Shown here: positions 51,502 to 60,595 of the stretch, in pieces | Position numbering within the stretch: the stretch's first letter is position 1 | How the letters are laid out: every line of letters starts with the position of its first letter | Assembly (NCBI GenBank): GCA_013216135.1 | Contig: JABSOS010000007.1 | Coordinates: forward strand, 1-64,000 | DNA from: Candidatus Caenarcanales bacterium | GTDB taxonomy: Bacteria > Cyanobacteriota > Vampirovibrionia > LMEP-6097 | DNA: 64,000 bases | Direction: 5' to 3' | Translations under genes and position numbers: made by a program | The notes under the pieces: model-generated | Database searches by the model: none | Seen by the model: the letters and a program-made list of their open reading frames with translations, nothing else | What the model was told of the DNA's origin: nothing

Positions 51502-52455
51502 TTAAGCAGTAGCTCTTAATTCTTCAAGTTTTTTAACGTTAGTTTTCACAGATTCAGCTGAAGCTTTTAAATCAGCCAATTCTTTCTCAGCTAAGTTTAG
51601 TTCCATAATATCTTCGATACCATTTAAACCTAATTTAGTAGGAACTCCTACAAATACTCCCTCAATTCCATACTGACCAGTTAAGTAGCAAGAACATGGA
51701 AGGATTTGTTTTTTATCAGTTAAAATAGCTTCAATCATCTCTACAGAAGAACTAGCTGGAGCATAGAACGCAGAACCAGTCTGTAAGTGGTTAACTATCT
51801 CGATACCACCTTTTTGAGTTCTTTCAATAATAGCTTGGATTTTATCTTCTGGAAGAAGCTCTGTTAATGGCACACCAGCAACTGTAGTGTATCTAGCAAC
51901 AGGAACCATATCATCACCATGTCCACCTAAAACACAAGGCTGTATATTTTTAACTGAAACATCTAACGCTTCAGCGATAAAGAATGCCATTCTAGAACTA
52001 TCTAGAACACCAGCCATACCGATGATCTTCTTAGTATCTACACCTTTAGCATTTAAAATCTGATAAGTTAACTGAGTCATAGCATCTACAGGGTTAGAAA
52101 CTACAATAAAGATAGCGTCTGGTGAGTACTTATAAGCATTTTCAATACAAGTACTTACAATTTCAGCATTCTTTTTAAGTAAATCATCTCTACTCATACC
52201 AGGCTTTCTAGCTAAACCAGCAGTCATAAGAACTATATCAGAACCTTCTGTAAGAGAATAATCTGCACCACCTATGATATATCTATCATGAAGTTCTACA
52301 GGACGAGCTTCCATAAGGTCTAAAGATTTACCTTTAGCAATTCCTTCTGCTACATCGATTAAAACTACATTTGCGATATTTTTTTCAGCAAGTCTTTGAG
52401 CTGCAGTAGCTCCTACATTACCTGCACCTATAACTGTTACTTTAGCTTGTTTCAT
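51502..52455 (-). CDS. mdh: Malate dehydrogenase
   Basis: This LDH-like malate dehydrogenase interconverts malate and oxaloacetate with NAD. The 317-residue protein has KVTVIGAGNVGATAAQRLA, the dicarboxylate-specific arginine in AGLARKPGMSRDDLL, VVSNPVDAMTQLTY, GMAGVLDSSRMAFFIAEAL and the catalytic histidine in LGGHGDDMVP. These favour malate over lactate. TAGAAT lies 7 bp before the ATG with no Shine-Dalgarno sequence. Confidence 0.95.
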   Translation of the reverse strand: MKQAKVTVIGAGNVGATAAQRLAEKNIANVVLIDVAEGIAKGKSLDLMEARPVELHDRYIIGGADYSLTEGSDIVLMTAGLARKPGMSRDDLLKKNAEIVSTCIENAYKYSPDAIFIVVSNPVDAMTQLTYQILNAKGVDTKKIIGMAGVLDSSRMAFFIAEALDVSVKNIQPCVLGGHGDDMVPVARYTTVAGVPLTELLPEDKIQAIIERTQKGGIEIVNHLQTGSAFYAPASSSVEMIEAILTDKKQILPCSCYLTGQYGIEGVFVGVPTKLGLNGIEDIMELNLAEKELADLKASAESVKTNVKKLEELRATA

Positions 52456-52620
52456 AATTTCTATTCTACCAACAAATTTCCATAAAACAGCAGAATATAG
52501 TAAATTTACTGCAATTGTTCTATCCCTTATTAAGAAAGGGTTAAGAGATTTTCTATCAAGAAATTACGTATTAACACACATTGTAAGAGCACACAAAGAT
52601 AAAACTTGGAGAATTAAATT

Positions 52621-55386
52621 ATGAATGCAGTAGTAGATGCAGCTAAGGGAATAGGGGCGAAGTTATTTAATCAGGCGTCCACAGAAGTAAGTAAACAAGA
52701 AAATTCTGGTACGAAAGTAAATGAACAAAAAGTTACTGAAGCAGATAAAACTACTACCAATCCAGAAACTCAAAAAGTTGAAAATAAAAGTGATGGTTTC
52801 ATTAGCAAGCAAGAACTAGGTACTGCAACTCAAAAAGCAGAAACAAGTCCAGTGCAGAATGAGTCAGGAGAAGGGCAAGTTTTAAGTGAACAAGAAGTTA
52901 ATCAAACATGGAATAAAGTGGGAAATACAATAAAAAATGAAACAGCTGGTATTGAAAAAACTGAAGCAACTTTAAAGAAAGTTGATGAAAATAATCAAGT
53001 AGTAGATGGAGAAAAAACAAGTCTCGGTGGTGAAACTACAATTCAAGGGACAGATATTACTGTTAACACCTTATCTACTCCTGAACAATATGGAAAGATA
53101 GCAACTGAACTTGCTAAGAATGGAGAAATTATAGATAAAGTCGTTAATGAAAAAAGTAGAAATATCGATTTATCATCAACAGATCCAGAAGTTATTGAGC
53201 ATAACAAAAAAATTCAAGTAGCATATGAAAATATGTATAAAATTGATCAGCAGCTAAAAGAATATCAAGAAAAGATAGAAGCTAATCAAAAAATTGCAGA
53301 GAAAAACCGTTTAGATGAAATAAACAAGCAGGAGGAAAAAGCTTTAGAAAATATCAAAGCTTTAAGAAAATCAATTGCAAACTTCCATGCTGAAAAAGAT
53401 TCAACCATAACCCTTTCAAATGGAGCAAATTTAACTAACAACGCCGTTAAATTTGACGGCAAAGGAATTCAAGAGCTTAAAACTAGTGAAAATAGTAACC
53501 TGGCAGATAATCAAGTCGCAATTCAATATAAACAAAACGTGGTGCAGACAGATGATAGTGGAAATATTATTACTGATTCAGAAGGTAATCCAAAAACAAA
53601 AGAAAAAACTATTCAACATTTAGTAGAAAGAGTTACCGAAGGTTCAGGAGATAACAAAAAAGAATATACTGTTATCAGTAATGTTGACCTTGAAGTCAAA
53701 GGTGAAGATGGAAGTAAATATATCACTGGATCTGGAAATTTTATAAGAGACGACGATTCTTCAGATGGAGAAGTTGCAAGTAATTCTCTAACAGATGAAA
53801 TGGAAAAAGATAGAGACCTAAAAGTAAAAGCAAGAGCTTTTGATACTAGCAGCGGTAAAGAAGTTAAAACTATTGAAGAAGGTGATAGTATCCCAACTAA
53901 TATAGAAGTAGGTAAATCTAAGACTGTAAGTGAAATTGAACAGTCACTAAATAATACTGAAATTTTATCTGAAGATTCTAACTTTGATGAATTACAAAAT
54001 GATAAGAATTACAGAGAAAGAATAACCTACGCACTTGAAAATGCAAAAACAAATGATACAACTTACTGGGCTAATAGATTAAAAGATGAAAAGTTTGATC
54101 CTACAAAATTAAATGTACTAGGTGCAAAAAGCCTAAGAGATTCAATAAATAGAGCTCTCGTAACAGTTGCACCAGCTCCAGAAAAAGTAACGGGCACGAA
54201 TCAAGCTTGGTTCACAAATGAAGAGAAAGTGAGAACCTTTGATAAAGCCACCCAAACACCAACTGAAGAGTATAGATTAACTTTGACACCTGATCAAAAA
54301 GCAGTCATACAAACAGCTTTAGCTGGACATAATAAAGAGTTTAATTTAATTAAGGATAATTCCTCAAAACTAGAAAACGGAAATACCCTAGTTACATTAA
54401 ATGAAGACCAGTACAAGGATATTTCAACTGAGCTACTAAAGACTGACCTTGACAACTTTACCCCTGAAAAAACACAAATATCTTTAAACTTAGCAGATTA
54501 TGAAATCCCTAAAGATAGTAGCGAAGCATACTCTAACGTAAGCTATATAGACACATCAAAAATAGATGATGACACAAGAAGATTACTTGCTAATCAGTAT
54601 GCAAAAGAATACAAATTTGGTACAAACCCACTTGATCCTAAGGAAAATAATTACCAGGTTTTATTAGCACTAAGAAACGGAGGTTCAGTGCAAGCAAGTG
54701 TTCTTGAAGACTTAATTAATAAAAATAACTCAGATACAACAACTAAAGCTCATAGCCAAAATCATCAAGATAGTCACGGTCAAGTTCAGGTTAGTAACAC
54801 TCCAGAAATACAAAATGAAAATATAGAACAAAAAACAGAGCCAAAGTTTCCATTTGGAACTGTTGATATAGTTGAAAATAGATACAACATATCAAATTTA
54901 AGTGAAGAAGAATTAGGTCTTATAGCAAACGCAAATGCAAACAAAGGTTGGCTTAATAATTCATTCCACACTGAACTGACCAATACATTATACGGTAAAG
55001 AGTATGAGATTGGTGACCCCACTGAACTACGAATAAGGGGTTCAGAGGAAAACAAGTATGAACTAGGGCATGTTGAAACACGCCATTTTAACAAACTTAG
55101 GGATAGGGTTCAAGAAGAGTTAAATAGAAGAGAAGAGCTGACTAATGGGGTTTATATTAATAATATCAGTAGTCTTAAAGAGCTAAAAAACCCTGATACA
55201 TTTAAACAAGTTCAAGCAGCTATCCAAAATTATGCTCAAATTACAATCTACATGGATAACGAGGAGGCAGAAAGATTCTCTCAACGCTTAGAAGAATTTA
55301 GTAATGAAGAAAATCCTGAGATACAAGCATCTATTCTTGAATTAATCAATGAGAAATTATCAAGAACATATCAAGGTAATATGTAA
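52621..55386 (+). CDS. Large hydrophilic hypothetical protein with EF-hand-like loop
   Basis: The product has 921 residues, Glu/Lys/Asn/Thr/Gln-rich, with no signal peptide or membrane helix. An EF-hand-like loop (NKSDGFISKQEL) lies at about residues 56-67. A coiled coil spans about 190-260 (YKIDQQLKEYQEKIEANQKI). Scattered beta-like segments with Thr- and Asp-rich stretches follow, and the C-terminus is helical. I recognise no enzyme domain. TTGGAG is the ribosome-binding site and the 165-bp upstream gap gives room for a promoter. Low complexity and size suggest a structural, surface or effector protein, but no export signal is evident. Confidence 0.65.
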   Translation: MNAVVDAAKGIGAKLFNQASTEVSKQENSGTKVNEQKVTEADKTTTNPETQKVENKSDGFISKQELGTATQKAETSPVQNESGEGQVLSEQEVNQTWNKVGNTIKNETAGIEKTEATLKKVDENNQVVDGEKTSLGGETTIQGTDITVNTLSTPEQYGKIATELAKNGEIIDKVVNEKSRNIDLSSTDPEVIEHNKKIQVAYENMYKIDQQLKEYQEKIEANQKIAEKNRLDEINKQEEKALENIKALRKSIANFHAEKDSTITLSNGANLTNNAVKFDGKGIQELKTSENSNLADNQVAIQYKQNVVQTDDSGNIITDSEGNPKTKEKTIQHLVERVTEGSGDNKKEYTVISNVDLEVKGEDGSKYITGSGNFIRDDDSSDGEVASNSLTDEMEKDRDLKVKARAFDTSSGKEVKTIEEGDSIPTNIEVGKSKTVSEIEQSLNNTEILSEDSNFDELQNDKNYRERITYALENAKTNDTTYWANRLKDEKFDPTKLNVLGAKSLRDSINRALVTVAPAPEKVTGTNQAWFTNEEKVRTFDKATQTPTEEYRLTLTPDQKAVIQTALAGHNKEFNLIKDNSSKLENGNTLVTLNEDQYKDISTELLKTDLDNFTPEKTQISLNLADYEIPKDSSEAYSNVSYIDTSKIDDDTRRLLANQYAKEYKFGTNPLDPKENNYQVLLALRNGGSVQASVLEDLINKNNSDTTTKAHSQNHQDSHGQVQVSNTPEIQNENIEQKTEPKFPFGTVDIVENRYNISNLSEEELGLIANANANKGWLNNSFHTELTNTLYGKEYEIGDPTELRIRGSEENKYELGHVETRHFNKLRDRVQEELNRREELTNGVYINNISSLKELKNPDTFKQVQAAIQNYAQITIYMDNEEAERFSQRLEEFSNEENPEIQASILELINEKLSRTYQGNM

Positions 55387-55429
55387 CCAAATAGGGGGAC
55401 TATCTATTCTTATTTCGGTAATGAAAAAA

Positions 55430-56665
55430 CTAATAAGCTGCTAAAGCCTTAGCATCCATATCAGCTATCAATTCTTGCAACGATGATTTATCTGTTGCTG
55501 AAATAAAGATAGGCTTGTACTCAGAGAAACGAGCTTTTAACTCAAATATCAATTCTTCTTTCTTCTCTAAAGTCATATCTCCTTCTTCTACAAGCCTATC
55601 TAATTTATCCATTTTATTAAAAATATAATATTTATCCTTATCCTCACTGATGACACCGATTTGAGCCATGATGTCTTCTACGACTTGGATTTTAAGAAAA
55701 ATATTTTCATCAGAAGTGTCTATCACGTGAAAAATAATATCAGCTTCAATAATCTCAGCTAAAGTAGACTTAAAAGCATCAATTAAATCAGGAGGTAAGT
55801 CCTGAATAAACCCGATTGTATCAGCTACTATCATTTTTTTACGCGACTGAGGTAAAAACAACTCACCTACAGTAGAATCTAGGGTCGCAAATAATTCATC
55901 AGCCACATAAGTATTCTGTTTTTTAGTTAATGAACGCTTTAGAGTACTTTTCCCAGCATTGGTATAACCGACTAAGGCTGTAGTTTTAAAATTTTTATTT
56001 CTTCTTGAGTCACGGTGACGACGTTGAACATCACTATAAGTCTGAATCTTCTTTTCTATAAGCTTTTGGCGCTTCTGTAAGTGACGTTTCATCATCTGTG
56101 TATTCGTTTCACCAGCACCTACAGTACCGATACCACCAGCCTGACGAGAAAGCTCAAGACCCATACCGAAGATTCTTGGTCCCATATGCTTAATACTTGC
56201 AAGCTCAATCTGTAACTTCGCTTCCACTGTACTTGCATGCTTATCAAATATCTTTAAAATTAAATCAACCCGATCCCAAACTTTAATTTTCTTCGGATTC
56301 TCCCATCTACTAACTGAAGTTTTAGAGCTCCCTTCTTCTTCAAAGCGCTCTCTATCGTCTTTTCGTTTATTGATCTGGTAATTAGTGCAAAATTCTTCTA
56401 AGTTATAAATTTGACGAGGTTTCAGAATATTATTAATAATAATTACATCTAACTCATCAAAGCTCTCAAAAGAATCTAATAATTCTTCTAACTTACCTGT
56501 ACCTACATAAGTTTTATAAGCTGGCTGAGCCCTTTTCTGAACGAGGTTCTGAATAGATATACTGCCATAAGTTTTAACTAAACTGTTAAGCTCCTCTAGA
56601 CGAAGTTCTGTTTCCTTCTTCGTGCAGTCGGGTTCTACGATATCTATCAGTACTGCTTTATCCAT
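55430..56665 (-). CDS. hflX: GTPase HflX
   Basis: HflX is a ribosome-associated GTPase that splits stalled 70S ribosomes. The 411-residue protein has the N-terminal domain with TYVGTGKLEELL and IINNILKPRQIYNLEEF, then the Gly-rich linker GPRIFGMGLELSRQAGGIGTVGAGETNTQ. The G domain follows: G1 GYTNAGKSTL, G3 DTIGFIQDLP, G4 NKMD, and SATDKSSL for G5. Its start is adjacent to the stop of the aminotransferase gene, so the two form an operon. Confidence 0.95.
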   Translation of the reverse strand: MDKAVLIDIVEPDCTKKETELRLEELNSLVKTYGSISIQNLVQKRAQPAYKTYVGTGKLEELLDSFESFDELDVIIINNILKPRQIYNLEEFCTNYQINKRKDDRERFEEEGSSKTSVSRWENPKKIKVWDRVDLILKIFDKHASTVEAKLQIELASIKHMGPRIFGMGLELSRQAGGIGTVGAGETNTQMMKRHLQKRQKLIEKKIQTYSDVQRRHRDSRRNKNFKTTALVGYTNAGKSTLKRSLTKKQNTYVADELFATLDSTVGELFLPQSRKKMIVADTIGFIQDLPPDLIDAFKSTLAEIIEADIIFHVIDTSDENIFLKIQVVEDIMAQIGVISEDKDKYYIFNKMDKLDRLVEEGDMTLEKKEELIFELKARFSEYKPIFISATDKSSLQELIADMDAKALAAY

Positions 56666-57976
56666 TTATACCGGCGCAAGCACTTCCTGAGTATACTTTA
56701 AAAGTCTTTCAGTAACCTGATCTAACTTAGCTTCACTTAAACCACAAACAGGAATTCTTAAGTATTGGTCTAAAAGAACAGGAATATAAGTACTACTTCT
56801 AATGAAAGTTTCAGAAAGCCTAGCACCGATATCTGGAACTCTCTCTAAAACTTCATCTTTAATTTTAAAAGAAACAAAGAATCCACCATCAGGCTTAATT
56901 AAAGCTAACTCCTCAGGAAGATTAGGAGTAATGGTATTAAGAAAATGTTCTTTTCTTTTCTCAATTAAAGCTACAGTATCTTTCTGGAACTGATGAACAT
57001 TTGCAAGTTTAGCTTCATCCGTTAAAATCTTAAAAGCTATCTCCTGGCTTGTTTTCGAAAGGTTACTCACTGTTCCTCGAAGAGTACCGCCAACTGCATC
57101 TTTCCAGTTAGAAACATTTTCATAAGACGATGAAAGTAAAGTCGCCACACCGACTCTAGCTCCATACATCGCAAAGCTTTTAGATAAAGTACCTGCAACT
57201 ACGACACTTAATTTTTCGCTATTTACTTTTTTGAAGAAATCTTTTAAGAATGCAAGCTTACTATAATCTTTAGCATTAGGACCGAAGTCTATATAAGCTA
57301 TATCCAGAATAATTAAGAACTCTTGACCTTTATAAGAAGCTAAAACATTAGCAATCTGTTCCCATACATCAGCTCCTAAATCTTTACCTAAAGGATTATC
57401 ATATGGTGTATTTAAAATTAAAGTTACTTTAGAGTTTGCTTCTTTAGGAAGAGCTTTAACTGCTCTATCTACAGTCTTACTAAAATTTTCTAAGTTAAAT
57501 TCATCATTTTCTTTTAGTAACTCAAAGTTATAAATATTAGCTCTACCTATCCCTAGAGAAATGCTATCGTAACCAGCCCAGTGTGGTCTCTGAAGAATGA
57601 TTGGGTCGCTTGGCTTAGTACACGTCATTAAGGTAGCAGAAATTGCGTTAGTCCCACCACAAGTAATGACTTCAGCTCTTCGAATATTTTCATCGTAAAG
57701 ATCTTTTAAAGTATCTTTTCCGATAAATTCTTGAGAAATCATAGGAGCTAAGTCTTTTATCCCACCACTAGGTGCGTAGCCCATACTTAAACCAGCTTCA
57801 ACTAGTTCTTTAGCCGCATCATTAACAGCATTAGGCACTATTAACTTACCTGAATCATCCATAGCTGAACCTACTATCGCAAGTAATTTATCTGGGGAAG
57901 AATCTTCACTTGCTTTTTGTACCAATCCAACTATCGGATCAAGAGAAATCTTAGCTTTAGTCTCAAAAAATACCAT
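56666..57976 (-). CDS. Class I/II PLP-dependent aminotransferase
   Basis: The 436-residue fold-type I aminotransferase has a substrate loop GYAPSGGIKDLAP, TCGGTNAISATLMTC for cofactor phosphate contacts, LNTPYDNPLG, DIAYIDFG, and the PLP-binding lysine in GTLSKSFAMYGARVG. A C-terminal YLRIPVCGL gives the carboxylate-binding arginine. The SKSFAMYGARVG pattern resembles aspartate/aromatic aminotransferases. The amino acid substrate is not decidable. It is co-transcribed with hflX (no gap). Confidence 0.85.
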   Translation of the reverse strand: MVFFETKAKISLDPIVGLVQKASEDSSPDKLLAIVGSAMDDSGKLIVPNAVNDAAKELVEAGLSMGYAPSGGIKDLAPMISQEFIGKDTLKDLYDENIRRAEVITCGGTNAISATLMTCTKPSDPIILQRPHWAGYDSISLGIGRANIYNFELLKENDEFNLENFSKTVDRAVKALPKEANSKVTLILNTPYDNPLGKDLGADVWEQIANVLASYKGQEFLIILDIAYIDFGPNAKDYSKLAFLKDFFKKVNSEKLSVVVAGTLSKSFAMYGARVGVATLLSSSYENVSNWKDAVGGTLRGTVSNLSKTSQEIAFKILTDEAKLANVHQFQKDTVALIEKRKEHFLNTITPNLPEELALIKPDGGFFVSFKIKDEVLERVPDIGARLSETFIRSSTYIPVLLDQYLRIPVCGLSEAKLDQVTERLLKYTQEVLAPV

Positions 57977-58000
57977 GTATTATAGTAATAATAGCAAAAG

Positions 58001-58672
58001 ATGGCTCATTCAGATAAGATCCTAGGTTTTATAGACAAGAACAAATTCTATGGCAGTACTCCTGCATTAATAATGTTCTCCATTGCAAAGTTTTTTTGCT
58101 TACTCTACTTCTATGCTACTCAGGATATAGAAGTAGAATACTCTAAAAACTATGATCCTAATGAAAACTATGTCTGCGCAGCAAATCATAAATCTATGTT
58201 TGATCCACCGATTATAGGTTCACTATTAAATAGTCCATCTGCGTTTATCGCAAAAAAGGAATTGTTTTCAAATAAATTCTTTGCTAGCTTGATTGAACTT
58301 TGCTCTGCTATTTATTTGGATAGAGATAAACCAGGTTCTTCATCTATAAAAACCGCTAAAAATATTCTAAAGAAGGATAACTGGAAACTACTAGTCTTTA
58401 TAGAAGGTACCAGATCTAAAACAGACGAACTAGGAAAAGCGCAAACTGGAGCAGCTTTCCTTGCTAGACTCTGTAAAAAGCCTTTACTTCCTATAGGAAT
58501 TAGCTATAGAGATAAAAAAAATCCTAGTTCTAGAAAAAAAATTATTGTAAAAATTGGTGATCCTTATTATTTCTTGAAAACAGATGACCTAAATGATGTA
58601 AGCGAAGAGTGTTTAAACCGTATTTCTCAACTTTGTGACTATAAGCTTGCACCTACTTCAGATGAATCATAA
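58001..58672 (+). CDS. plsC: 1-acyl-sn-glycerol-3-phosphate acyltransferase
   Basis: PlsC adds the second acyl chain in phosphatidic acid synthesis. The 223-residue protein has an N-terminal hydrophobic helix (MFSIAKFFCLLYFYA), the catalytic motif NHKSMFDPP (NHxxxxD), the acceptor-binding motif FIEGTRSK, and KPLLPIGISY further on. Length and motif spacing are normal. It is divergent from the aminotransferase gene and monocistronic. Confidence 0.92.
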   Translation: MAHSDKILGFIDKNKFYGSTPALIMFSIAKFFCLLYFYATQDIEVEYSKNYDPNENYVCAANHKSMFDPPIIGSLLNSPSAFIAKKELFSNKFFASLIELCSAIYLDRDKPGSSSIKTAKNILKKDNWKLLVFIEGTRSKTDELGKAQTGAAFLARLCKKPLLPIGISYRDKKNPSSRKKIIVKIGDPYYFLKTDDLNDVSEECLNRISQLCDYKLAPTSDES

Positions 58673-58958
58673 GTAGAAATTACTTATCAGCTAAAGACTT
58701 TAAATTCATTAATTCAAACTAAGCTAAGAAAACAAATTCAACTTTGTTGTTTAGTTGCTTCTTTTGAGATTCATCTTTTTAGAGAAGCACTCTTAGACTA
58801 AATAAAAGTCTTAAAAACTTTCAAGTTTTTCAACTAAGTCCCCGATCTGGATCTGTGTGAAAACTCCGTTATTTATTTGTGTAAGCACGCACAACTTACA
58901 AACGCACAACACACAACGCACAACGCACATTTCACATTCACACATTGAGGAGTAAACA
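58673..58958 (+). promoter_or_regulatory. Flagellin upstream region: sigma-28-like promoter and CA-rich leader
   Basis: TCAAGTTT (58821-58828), 12 bp, CCCGATCT (58841-58848) resembles the flagellar sigma-28 consensus (TAAAGTTT, 11 bp, GCCGATAA). From about 58884 to 58946 the leader is almost free of G and repeats CGCACAAC several times, before the GAGGAG ribosome-binding site. Such a leader would be unstructured. AAAAACTT/AAGTTTTT (58813-58830) is an inverted repeat overlapping the -35. Nothing coding is seen in the interval. Confidence 0.55.
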
Positions 58959-60272
58959 ATGGGACTAGTAATTAATACAAATAGACTTAGTTTAGATGCA
59001 CAGGCTGCATTAAGAACTAACAATAGAGAGTTAGAAATAACTACAAGAAGATTATCTACTGGTAAAAGAGTAATAACTGCTGGTGACGATGCCGCGGGTA
59101 TGACGATTGCTCAAAGAATCACATCTGATGTTAAAGCATATAGAAAGACTATGCAAAACCAGATGGATGGTATAAGTTTAATTCAAGTAGCTGAAGGTCA
59201 AGTTCAATCAATGCAAGATGACCTCCAAAGAATCAGAGAATTAATGATTCAAGGTGCTAATGGAACAAATGGTGTCGATGAAAGAAACGCACTTCAAAGA
59301 GAGATTAATGAACGTGTTAAAAACGTAGGTGATATAGCTGCTAATACAAGGTTTAACAGTGTTCTCTTATTAAGAGGTTCAGTAGGTAATAAAACTGATC
59401 AAGTCGATAGAACTATCCAAAGTGGTATTACTTTTTCAGAAGTAACGACAATGCAATTTGGTCCAGCACATATTAATGGAGAAGGTGCTGCAGGTTTCAC
59501 ATTCACTCCAGAAAGAGGAATTAATGTTGATGTAAATTTTAGAAGCATCGCTTTAACAAGTACTGCCGCCCAAGCAGACTTAGACGTTGCAAATACAGCT
59601 TTTAATCTAAGCTTCAACTACGTTGATGAACAGATTGAAGATATGATCGATGAGATGACAGCACAAGGAGTTGGTGCTAATGCTGCACTAGAAGCATGGT
59701 TAAGAGCATTTCAAACAGCTGCTGGTCCAGGTACAGGTCAGTATGCCGCTGTGAATATGCAAAGCTTATTAACAGACTTACATAATGTTGAATATGGTAT
59801 TGCAGCTGCTGCAAATAACGCTCCCGTAGCTGCCCCTGCAGCAGGTGATATTACACCAGCGCAATTGGAAATAATAAACTATTTCCTACACGAAGGTGGT
59901 CAATTAGTTGAGGGTTCATCAACACCAGGCTTCATGATTGAAAGACTTAGAATTCCTGGAGCAACAATAACAGCACCAGATAATATAACAAACGCTGACC
60001 ATGGTAACTTAGATGATATCACTAGAATGATTGATAATCTTTCTAGAATGAGATCTCACCTAGGTGCCCTACAAGGATCTATGGAAGCTAAAATTAACGC
60101 ACAAGATATAGCTGTAGTTAACTTAGAAGCTTCTAAATCAAGAATCATCGACGCAGACATGGCTCTTGAAAGTAGTAACATTGCAAAACAGCAAATCCTA
60201 CAACAGTCAGGAATTGCGATGTTAGCCCAAGCAAATGCTCAACCTGAGCAACTATTAAACTTGCTACCATAA
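58959..60272 (+). CDS. fliC: Flagellin
   Basis: This is the filament protein of the flagellum, exported through the flagellar type III apparatus. The 437-residue protein has a conserved N-terminal domain (INTNRLSLDAQAALRTNNRELEITTRRLSTGKRV, DDAAGMTIAQRI, NQMDGISLIQVAEGQ). The conserved C-terminal domain has LGALQGSMEAKINAQDIAVVNLEASKSRIIDADMA and ends QILQQSGIAMLAQANAQPEQLLNLL. The central ~250 residues are the variable exposed region, Ala/Gly/Pro-rich around APVAAPAAGDITPA. GAGGAG precedes the ATG. It stands alone with dedicated promoter and terminators. Confidence 0.96.
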   Translation: MGLVINTNRLSLDAQAALRTNNRELEITTRRLSTGKRVITAGDDAAGMTIAQRITSDVKAYRKTMQNQMDGISLIQVAEGQVQSMQDDLQRIRELMIQGANGTNGVDERNALQREINERVKNVGDIAANTRFNSVLLLRGSVGNKTDQVDRTIQSGITFSEVTTMQFGPAHINGEGAAGFTFTPERGINVDVNFRSIALTSTAAQADLDVANTAFNLSFNYVDEQIEDMIDEMTAQGVGANAALEAWLRAFQTAAGPGTGQYAAVNMQSLLTDLHNVEYGIAAAANNAPVAAPAAGDITPAQLEIINYFLHEGGQLVEGSSTPGFMIERLRIPGATITAPDNITNADHGNLDDITRMIDNLSRMRSHLGALQGSMEAKINAQDIAVVNLEASKSRIIDADMALESSNIAKQQILQQSGIAMLAQANAQPEQLLNLLP

Positions 60273-60280
60273 AGGATTTT

Positions 60281-60352
60281 GAATTAATGATTGTAACTAA
60301 CTGTAACTCAAACTAGTAAAAACTGTAACTATTCAAACTAGGTCATTAATTC
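60281..60352 (+). repeat. Direct and inverted repeats in the flagellin 3' region
   Basis: AACTGTAACTCAAACTAG (60299-60316) recurs with a 3-bp insertion at 60321-60341. They are enclosed by the perfect inverted repeat GAATTAATGA (60281-60290) and TCATTAATTC (60343-60352). The enclosed RNA could form a stem that protects the message. Confidence 0.6.
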
Positions 60353-60362
60353 CCCATAAAGC

Positions 60363-60447
60363 TTTTACTGGCTAATTGTGTCCCAGCCAGTAAAAATAAA
60401 ATGTGCGGTTACCGTCCCAATTACTCCTCGGGACGGTAATTTTTTTT
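60363..60447 (+). terminator. Tandem hairpins and intrinsic terminator after flagellin
   Basis: A first hairpin pairs TTTTACTGGCT (60363-60373) with AGCCAGTAAAA (60385-60395). A second pairs TTACCGTCCC (60409-60418) with GGGACGGTAA (60430-60439) and is followed by eight T. The rest of the gap to 60595 is AT-rich. It holds a palindrome TTTCGG-C-CCGAAA at 60573-60585 just before yggS, and no gene. Confidence 0.85.
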
Positions 60448-60595
60448 GTTTTAAAGTTATTCAATTTAACCTAACAGAGCAAACAATTATGTAGATTTAA
60501 TGAAAAAAAATTTTTCTAGCCCTTGACTCTTGACAGAAAGATAGATTAATAGGATTCTATAAACATAGGAAGTTTCGGCCCGAAATAACAGATTC

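Noticed and set aside
52520-52560. Terminator hairpin CCCTTATTAAGAAAGGG upstream of the 921-residue gene
   Set aside because: The stem is short and lacks a T run on either strand.
58884-58952. CA-rich repeat tract as a CRISPR array
   Set aside because: The repeat units are about 8 bp, irregular and without spacers; no cas gene is present. It fits a flagellin leader.
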